Origin: Candidatus Berkelbacteria bacterium CG_4_9_14_3_um_filter_39_23
Lineage (GTDB): Bacteria > Patescibacteriota > UBA1384 > GWA2-35-9 > CG2-30-39-44
Direction of reading: 5' to 3'
Assembly (NCBI GenBank): GCA_002789815.1
Contig: PFTZ01000087.1
Coordinates: forward strand, 1-20,559
Length of the DNA stretch: 20,559 nucleotides
Part shown: positions 14,715-18,512 of the stretch, piece by piece
How positions within the stretch are numbered: position 1 is the stretch's first letter
How the letters are laid out: every line of letters begins with the position of its first letter
Translations under genes and position numbers: made by a program
The notes under the pieces: generated by a model
Told to the model about the DNA's origin: nothing
The model's database searches: none
The model's input: the letters and a program-made list of their open reading frames with translations, nothing else

Positions 14715-15626
14715 TTACGAAAGCCAATCTAACGCCCGCAATACTGTTTCGACCTTGCGGTTCACGCACAGGTCGAGTGCCTCCCCTGACAAGGGGATGA
14801 CAGGGGTGTTGATGTCCAGTCCGGACGGACCGAACTGGAACATCAACGGGGATTTGCCCGGTCGCGGGCAAATCACCGCCGGATGACGGTTGAGCGCGAA
14901 CTTCGCGTTTCCGTCATTGTCCCTGATATGTTCTATGTCTCTGACCAACCAATCATGGTTGGGCAGTTTGGCAGAGGTGATAACGATCGCCTCGATACTG
15001 CCAGGTCCGGGTTCTCCGGACAAGACAGTATCGATCCCGTTGATTTCGTCCACCATCGTAAAGGATGGGATGTCAACGGGGATCTCCATACCTGAAGGGA
15101 AGTTAGGCTGGTGGTCAGCCCACTCCCTTTCTTGTTCGTTGTTTACCAGCGACTGGTAGTCGCTGGCGCCTGGCAGAACAAACTTGCCCCACCCCTCGGG
15201 CTTGAATAGCCCGAGTTCGACGATCTCGGTGAACGCGCCACCAAAAATATTGGTGACGGTCGGAACTCCTGCGCATACATCTGCGCAGAGCCAGGTCCCT
15301 CCTGCCCCGAGGTCTCGCAGGAGGCATAAAAGTCCCTGTGGTCCGTACTCGCCGAACTTTTCGGCGAGCTTGGGTACCCAGGCGTCGCGCGCCCATTTCA
15401 GACAAGCGACCTGAAGCACGACCGCTACGCCCGCACCCAGTCGGGCGAGCGTAGCAAACGACGTCGGAACCCTTTCATTCAGGGCTTGGAGCGCTTCCGG
15501 GTTCGCTCCAAACTCTTCCCCGTTTTTTGGAAGGTGACCCTCAACGACTTCCATGTCACTGAAGGTAGCTGTGATTCGCCCCTGGGAGTCAACAACTCCC
15601 TCGAGCCAACCTCTTATCCAGCTCAT
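14715..15626 (-). CDS. GC-rich orphan gene, 303-aa protein of unknown function
   Basis: I do not recognise this protein. Its DNA is visibly much richer in G and C than every neighbour, with C- and G-ending codons, while flanking genes are A/T-rich, so recent acquisition is likely. The protein starts MSWIRGWLEGVVDSQGR. It has one hydrophobic stretch (about 55-75, LARLGAGVAVVLQVACL), a Gly/Cys-containing middle (CLLRDLGAGGTWLCADVCAG), and a soluble C-terminal half (about 165-303) with DIPSFTMVDEINGIDTVLSG and NHDWLVRDIEHIRDNDG. The unit is self-contained: perfect-consensus promoter, 5' hairpin, purine-rich ribosome binding site (AAAAGGAAAAGGAAA before the ATG) and intrinsic terminator. Long open frames on the opposite strand are side effects of the GC content. 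Origin and role are open. Confidence 0.75.
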   Translation of the reverse strand: MSWIRGWLEGVVDSQGRITATFSDMEVVEGHLPKNGEEFGANPEALQALNERVPTSFATLARLGAGVAVVLQVACLKWARDAWVPKLAEKFGEYGPQGLLCLLRDLGAGGTWLCADVCAGVPTVTNIFGGAFTEIVELGLFKPEGWGKFVLPGASDYQSLVNNEQEREWADHQPNFPSGMEIPVDIPSFTMVDEINGIDTVLSGEPGPGSIEAIVITSAKLPNHDWLVRDIEHIRDNDGNAKFALNRHPAVICPRPGKSPLMFQFGPSGLDINTPVIPLSGEALDLCVNRKVETVLRALDWLS

Positions 15627-15652
15627 TTTCCTTTTCCTTTTACTAAAGTACT

Positions 15653-15675
15653 CAGCTTTTGACTTTCAAAAGCTG
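15653..15675 (-). promoter_or_regulatory. perfect hairpin at the 5' end of the GC-rich gene's mRNA
   Basis: CAGCTTTTGA (10 bp) pairs perfectly with TCAAAAGCTG around a 3-nt loop. It would form within two or three bases of the predicted transcript start (about 15677), a position suited to mRNA stabilisation or to a repressor operator. Confidence 0.7.
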
Positions 15676-15683
15676 GCAAGGCA

Positions 15684-15712
15684 ATTATACTATATTACAG
15701 ACCAAATGTCAA
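15684..15712 (-). promoter_or_regulatory. perfect-consensus promoter of the GC-rich gene
   Basis: On the - strand, TTGACA (15712-15707), exactly 17 bp, then TATAAT (15689-15684). It is one of the strongest promoters in the window, and it precedes a single gene of unknown function. Confidence 0.88.
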
Positions 15713-15759
15713 CCTCAAAAAATAAATACTAACATAGCCAATAACAATTAAAAAAATTA

Positions 15760-15903
15760 TCACAAGTATTTATGCTTGCTGGTTTTTTTGAGTTGATCAA
15801 TTATCTTTTTTACATCTTGAGATTTGTCTCGGTTGATAATTAGCGTGGCGTCTGGCGTGTCAATGACCGCGATGTTTTTTAGCCCAATGGTGGCGAATAA
15901 TGT
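15760..15903 (-). pseudogene. 3' remnant of a mannose-1-phosphate guanylyltransferase gene
   Basis: The - strand reads in frame LFATIGLKNIAVIDTPDATL, then a basic helical tail, to a TGA at 15762-15760. This matches the end of the nucleotidyltransferase domain of mannose-1-phosphate guanylyltransferases (ManC/GMP type), which have ATIGLKD-V-VDTPDALL followed by DVKK-V--L. Only about 45 codons remain. The frame is blocked by TAG just upstream (near 15931), and the nucleotide-binding N-terminal part is absent, so the gene is dead. It lies between the GC-rich gene's promoter and the thioredoxin gene, suggesting that a deletion or rearrangement removed the rest. Confidence 0.75.
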
Positions 15904-15937
15904 AAAATATAATCGGGCATTTACGCGAATCTACCAC

Positions 15938-15961
15938 AAAAGTGGGCTTGTAAACCCGCTT
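15938..15961 (-). terminator. weak terminator after the thioredoxin gene
   Basis: On the - strand AAGCGGG can pair with CCCACTT with one mismatch around an 8-nt loop, followed by TTG. It is the only candidate for the end of the cobalamin-controlled operon. Confidence 0.35.
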
Positions 15962-15988
15962 TACTTAATATGTAAATTTAAACTAATT

Positions 15989-16261
15989 TTACCCGACTAA
16001 TTTTTTCTTAAGGGCATTTTTGGTTTGCATACCCATCAATTGTGCCTTGACCCCACCTTCTTTTTTAATTAAAAAAGTGGGGATACTCATTACATTATAT
16101 TTTTGTGCTTCCCCTGGATCCTCGTCTATATTGACTCGTGTCACTTTGATTTTATCACCCAGTTCTTTTTCTAGTTCTGCCACAATCGGCTTCATTGCTT
16201 GGCATGGTCCGCACCAATCAGCGTAGAATTGGACTAACTCAGTTTGTGATTTTACTGGCAT
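15989..16261 (-). CDS. thioredoxin, short form (90 aa)
   Basis: A cytosolic disulfide reductase with the classic active site FYADWCGPCQAMKP (Cys17 and Cys20) and the cis-proline loop MSIPTFL; RVNIDEDP lies in between as in other thioredoxins. At 90 aa it lacks the first strand/helix of standard 105-aa thioredoxins, so it is a minimal version. The start is fixed by a perfect AAGGAGG (16275-16269), which lies inside the end of the preceding membrane-protein gene; the two overlap by 23 bases, so translation is coupled. As third gene after a cobalamin riboswitch and not far from nrdJ, it is a candidate electron donor for the B12-dependent ribonucleotide reductase, whose C-terminal Cys-rich tail needs such reduction. 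That link is inferred. Confidence 0.92.
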   Translation of the reverse strand: MPVKSQTELVQFYADWCGPCQAMKPIVAELEKELGDKIKVTRVNIDEDPGEAQKYNVMSIPTFLIKKEGGVKAQLMGMQTKNALKKKLVG

Positions 16262-16793
16262 AATTTTTCCTCCTTAAAATTATTTTAATAATTTCATTTG
16301 TTCCAAAAATGATTGTAGTATAGAAAATTGTGCCAGTCAATTCGTTTCGGAAAAACGGTAATGCGTAGAAATAACATAGCCCCAGCCCTTCTAATGTTTT
16401 GGCATACATCGGGCTAAACTTCCAGACAGAAAAGTTGGTGATAATGAAAAACATAGCTGACGAAAGCGTCGCCAAGCCCAGCATTTTTCCGAGCGTAAAA
16501 TTTTGTTTTAGTTTTCTGCCTAAAAACACGCTGATTAAAAAGCTAAAATATACTGATACTAAAATCTTCAAATCGTAAAATCCAATAAAAATGTCAGACA
16601 AAGCTAGCGCGCAAATTGGAACAAACCAAGAAAGCTTTTTAGGCAGTTCCCGTCCGCCAAACAGCGCGATGGACGCAATTGGAGTGAAGTTTGGCGGATG
16701 CGGAATAAGTCGTGACAGCGCGCTTGCTACAATAAGAAAAATTGTATAACCAGTATGAAATTTTGGATTTGAAATTTTGGATTTGTTGGTCAT
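16239..16793 (-). CDS. DUF6580-type membrane protein, possible B12 transport component
   Basis: A polytopic membrane protein of the DUF6580 type, recognised by SRLIPHPPNFTPIASIALFGG-like sequence (about residues 22-42) followed by FVPICALALSDIFIGFY. About five or six helices are visible, ending with GTIFYTTIIFGTNEII. Size and helix count resemble substrate-binding subunits of ECF-type vitamin transporters. It lies between a DUF4430 protein and thioredoxin behind a cobalamin riboswitch, so a role in corrinoid uptake is a reasonable inference; I see no energising subunits. The ATG at 16793 is chosen because the only longer frame begins with TTG at 16832 inside the previous gene. The ATG and the first ~14 codons lie in repeat-like A/T-rich DNA, so the original start may have been replaced. 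Confidence 0.8.
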   Translation of the reverse strand: MTNKSKISNPKFHTGYTIFLIVASALSRLIPHPPNFTPIASIALFGGRELPKKLSWFVPICALALSDIFIGFYDLKILVSVYFSFLISVFLGRKLKQNFTLGKMLGLATLSSAMFFIITNFSVWKFSPMYAKTLEGLGLCYFYALPFFRNELTGTIFYTTIIFGTNEIIKIILRRKNYASKITN

Positions 16794-16800
16794 TTGTAAT
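16757..16800 (-). repeat. tandem 14-bp repeat at the start of the DUF6580 gene
   Basis: On the + strand GAAATTTTGGATTT occurs twice without a gap (16757-16770, 16771-16784), followed by related sequence to 16800. On the coding strand it reads AAATCCAAAATTTC units and supplies the start codon and N-terminus (TNKSKISNPKF) of the membrane protein. Confidence 0.6.
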
Positions 16801-16807
16801 TTGTTTT

Positions 16808-17230
16808 TTACTGTAAGGCGGTTAGTTCCCAAGTGATTTTGTCGCTTGATTTGGTCACATAAGTTTCTGCGCCTTCTGGGCTTAACTCGCCATTAACCTT
16901 AAAAGCCCAGAAGTTTTTATTATCTGCTTTGTTTCCTTGAATTGAAGTCACCATTTCACCAAAGCTTGACTCGCTGGTTTCGGTTTGGAATTTTGATTTT
17001 AAAATTTCCAAAGCAGTTTTGCCATCTTCGCCGGTGTAGCTAAATGAATTTGATTTAACCCCTGCGTTTTCACTAAGTGGTTGCGGAGTGGCTGGTGGCT
17101 GATTGGCGGTTGTGTTTTGGTTTTGATCATTTTGGCTGGAAAAACCGCTTAAAATTGATCCATAAGTCACCATCATACCAACCGCAATGAGAATAATTAT
17201 AACAGTGGTAAAAGTTGAATTTTTTTTCAT
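16808..17230 (-). CDS. membrane-anchored DUF4430 (transcobalamin C-terminal-like) protein
   Basis: An N-terminal hydrophobic helix (about 8-30) acts as signal anchor, so the rest lies outside the membrane. A linker rich in Asn, Gln and Pro (about 32-55) leads to a DUF4430 domain (about 60-140) with FSYTGEDGKTALEILKSK, SSFGEMVTSIQGN, FWAFKVNGELSPEGAETY and DKITWEL. This domain resembles the C-terminal beta domain of transcobalamin and intrinsic factor. Family knowledge plus the cobalamin riboswitch directly upstream suggests that it binds corrinoids at the cell surface. It is the first gene of the operon, followed by a DUF6580 membrane protein. No Shine-Dalgarno precedes the ATG, and there is no lipobox Cys, so anchoring is by the helix. 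Confidence 0.87.
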   Translation of the reverse strand: MKKNSTFTTVIIILIAVGMMVTYGSILSGFSSQNDQNQNTTANQPPATPQPLSENAGVKSNSFSYTGEDGKTALEILKSKFQTETSESSFGEMVTSIQGNKADNKNFWAFKVNGELSPEGAETYVTKSSDKITWELTALQ

Positions 17231-17288
17231 AGTATTTATTATTGTTAGTATTGTCTAATTTTAACTCGCCAGTTGGTTTGCCATTTGA

Positions 17289-17316
17289 TTAAAAAATCCA
17301 GCAAGAAAAACTGGAT
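17289..17316 (-). terminator. expression-platform terminator of the cobalamin riboswitch
   Basis: On the - strand ATCCAG (17316-17311) pairs with CTGGAT (17301-17296) around a 9-nt loop, followed by TTTTTAA. It lies between the B12 aptamer and the DUF4430 gene. A neighbouring GTCTT/AAGAC hairpin (17322-17338) may be part of the switch. Confidence 0.75.
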
Positions 17317-17344
17317 AGCTTGTCTTTCGACCGAAGACGATTTA

Positions 17345-17448
17345 ATTTGTTTTGTGTTTTCTGGCTTTCTCGTCCTTGCCCTCTGGCGGGACGGATTACA
17401 GTAGCGGGACTGCTCCGGATTTTCACCGGAATTGCCACAAGACAAATT
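17345..17448 (-). promoter_or_regulatory. cobalamin (adenosylcobalamin-type) riboswitch aptamer
   Basis: Read on the - strand, the RNA has the full cobalamin-riboswitch core: closing helix P1 (TTTGTcTTGTG with CACAAaACAAA), TTCCGGTGAAAATCCGG, then AGTCCCGCTACTGTAATCCG, and finally the B12 box AAGCCAGA (17367-17360). The terminator hairpin downstream implies transcription shut-off when cobalamin is bound. It controls the DUF4430-DUF6580-thioredoxin operon. Recognition is from conserved core sequence and order of elements; I consider it secure. Confidence 0.95.
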
Positions 17449-17474
17449 TTAATTTTTAATTTGTATTTTATTTC

Positions 17475-17502
17475 AATTTACCTACATAAAAAATTTTGTC
17501 AA
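17475..17502 (-). promoter_or_regulatory. promoter of the cobalamin-controlled operon
   Basis: On the - strand, TTGACA (17502-17497), 16 bp, then TAAATT (17480-17475). The predicted start at about 17468 is some 20 bases before the riboswitch P1 helix. Confidence 0.65.
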
Positions 17503-17540
17503 GCCCTACTTGCGCTGTGGATAAATAATTATCCGTAGCG

Positions 17541-17565
17541 CGCAGATTACACAGACGGATTTGTA
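17541..17565 (-). repeat. dispersed TCTGTG-type motif, copy B
   Basis: On the - strand it reads AATCCGTCTGTGTAATCTGC, and it overlaps the stop codon and last three codons of the RNA methyltransferase gene. It resembles copies A (12225) and C (18472). Confidence 0.45.
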
Positions 17566-18032
17566 AATTCCAGGATTTTGTAAAGCGCGATACCAGTGGC
17601 GGTTGTCACATTCAGTGAATTTTTTTTGCCATACATTGGGATTTCTATTTTTTGATCAGCTAATTTTAATACGCTCTCCCCTACTCCTTCTATTTCGTTG
17701 CCGATGACAAGCGCCAAAGGAAAATTGTATTTGGCTTGGCAATAGTTGATTGATTCTGGTGTTTGTTCCAGCGCGACAATACTTACTCCTTGCTTTTTTA
17801 GCTTTTCTATTTTAGCTTTTATATTTTTGACATAGCTCCACTTAACAAATTTATCAGCTCCAACTGATGCTTTTTTCACTCGCCGATTCCCCTGTTTTTC
17901 CTCACTAGGCGTGGGCGTAATTCCACATAGGAAAATTTTTTTAACTCTAGTAGCGTCCGCAGTTCGAAAAATCGCGCCTACATTGTGAGCGCTCCGCAAA
18001 TTGTCGAGTATGAGATAGATGTTTTTTTTCAT
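17547..18032 (-). CDS. SpoU/TrmH-family RNA 2'-O-methyltransferase
   Basis: A methyltransferase of the SPOUT class, which transfers a methyl group from S-adenosylmethionine to a ribose 2'-hydroxyl in tRNA or rRNA. All three SpoU motifs are present: NLRSAHNVGAIFRTAD (about 11-26) with the conserved Asn and Arg, LALVIGNEIEGVGE (about 106-119), and IPMYGKKNSLNVTTATGIAL (about 132-151) forming the trefoil knot that binds the cofactor. At 161 aa it is the catalytic domain alone, without an RNA-binding N-terminal domain, so the target base cannot be assigned. The start ATG lies two bases after the stop of a tiny upstream ORF. The last codons fall inside a dispersed repeat motif, so the C-terminus may have been altered. 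Confidence 0.9.
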   Translation of the reverse strand: MKKNIYLILDNLRSAHNVGAIFRTADATRVKKIFLCGITPTPSEEKQGNRRVKKASVGADKFVKWSYVKNIKAKIEKLKKQGVSIVALEQTPESINYCQAKYNFPLALVIGNEIEGVGESVLKLADQKIEIPMYGKKNSLNVTTATGIALYKILEFTNPSV

Positions 18033-18034
18033 TT

Positions 18035-18214
18035 TTAAATTTGTAATATAATAATACTATACAAAATAAAATTAAAAAGAATAGAATCTATATCAAATAA
18101 TTCTCTTGCCTGTGTAGTTGCTGATTCACTAGAATATGCTTCAATAATTTTAGTATGCATTCCACCATTTTTAAGAAATACTAAAACAGTATATTTACAT
18201 TTTTTAGTTGGCAT
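18035..18214 (-). CDS. possible small protein, 59 aa
   Basis: The frame from ATG 18214 reads MPTKKCKYTVLVFLKNGG, then KIIEAYSSESATTQARELF and a hydrophobic tail. The first ~42 residues have the strand-turn-strand-helix pattern of a genuine small domain; the last ~16 (NFILYSIIILQI) are out of character and may be a run-on after a frameshift. A GTG start at 18250 is an alternative. No Shine-Dalgarno is seen. The stop lies two bases before the methyltransferase ATG, consistent with an operon. No function can be assigned. Confidence 0.5.
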   Translation of the reverse strand: MPTKKCKYTVLVFLKNGGMHTKIIEAYSSESATTQARELFDIDSILFNFILYSIIILQI

Positions 18215-18259
18215 AAAAGGTCTTGGTTCGGTAGTCCAATGTGGTTGCACCCTTTGATA

Positions 18260-18415
18260 TTATTCGGTAAAAAATAGATTAGCTGTTTCTCGCGCTTCTT
18301 CCCAATCTCGCGCAGAAACATAACCACACATATTGCCATCAAGGTCAGTTACGCTCCACATCGCAAAAGGTTTTGAATCAACATATTTAAAACATATATT
18401 ATTTATCCAAACAAG
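18260..18415 (-). CDS. tiny ORF or gene remnant
   Basis: The frame is open from a TGA at 18418-18416 to the TAA at 18262-18260. It contains CFKYVDSKPFAMWSVTDLDG, then CGYVSARDWEEARETANLFF. The only ATG is at 18361, giving 33 aa, while the protein-like sequence extends upstream of it, so this is more likely the 3' end of a broken gene than a complete one. The final helix resembles that of the next ORF (A-x3-E-x-A-x2-x-A-x-x-LF in both). Confidence 0.4.
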   Translation of the reverse strand, partial: LVWINNICFKYVDSKPFAMWSVTDLDGNMCGYVSARDWEEARETANLFFTE

Positions 18416-18471
18416 TCAATGCTAGCTTTTTTCAGTAACTGATTTCGGCGGACTACGCAAAATTTTCTTTA

Positions 18472-18510
18472 GAAATCTGTGTTATTTGTGAAGTTTGTGT
18501 ATTTGTGTAT
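18472..18510 (+). repeat. dispersed TCTGTG-type motif, copy C
   Basis: Contains AAATCTGTGTTATTTGTG and TTTGTGTATTTGTGTAT, directly after the nrdJ stop codon. It is related to copies A and B and partly tandem within itself. Confidence 0.4.
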
Positions 18511-18512
18511 TA

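Noticed and set aside
14677..15414. Several long open frames on both strands across the GC-rich gene
   Set aside because: High GC removes stop codons in all frames. Only the 303-aa frame has the promoter, ribosome binding site and terminator in register.
16794..16832. Longer DUF6580 protein starting at TTG 16832
   Set aside because: It would begin inside the DUF4430 gene with a rare start codon, and the added residues are repeat-derived or unconserved in character.
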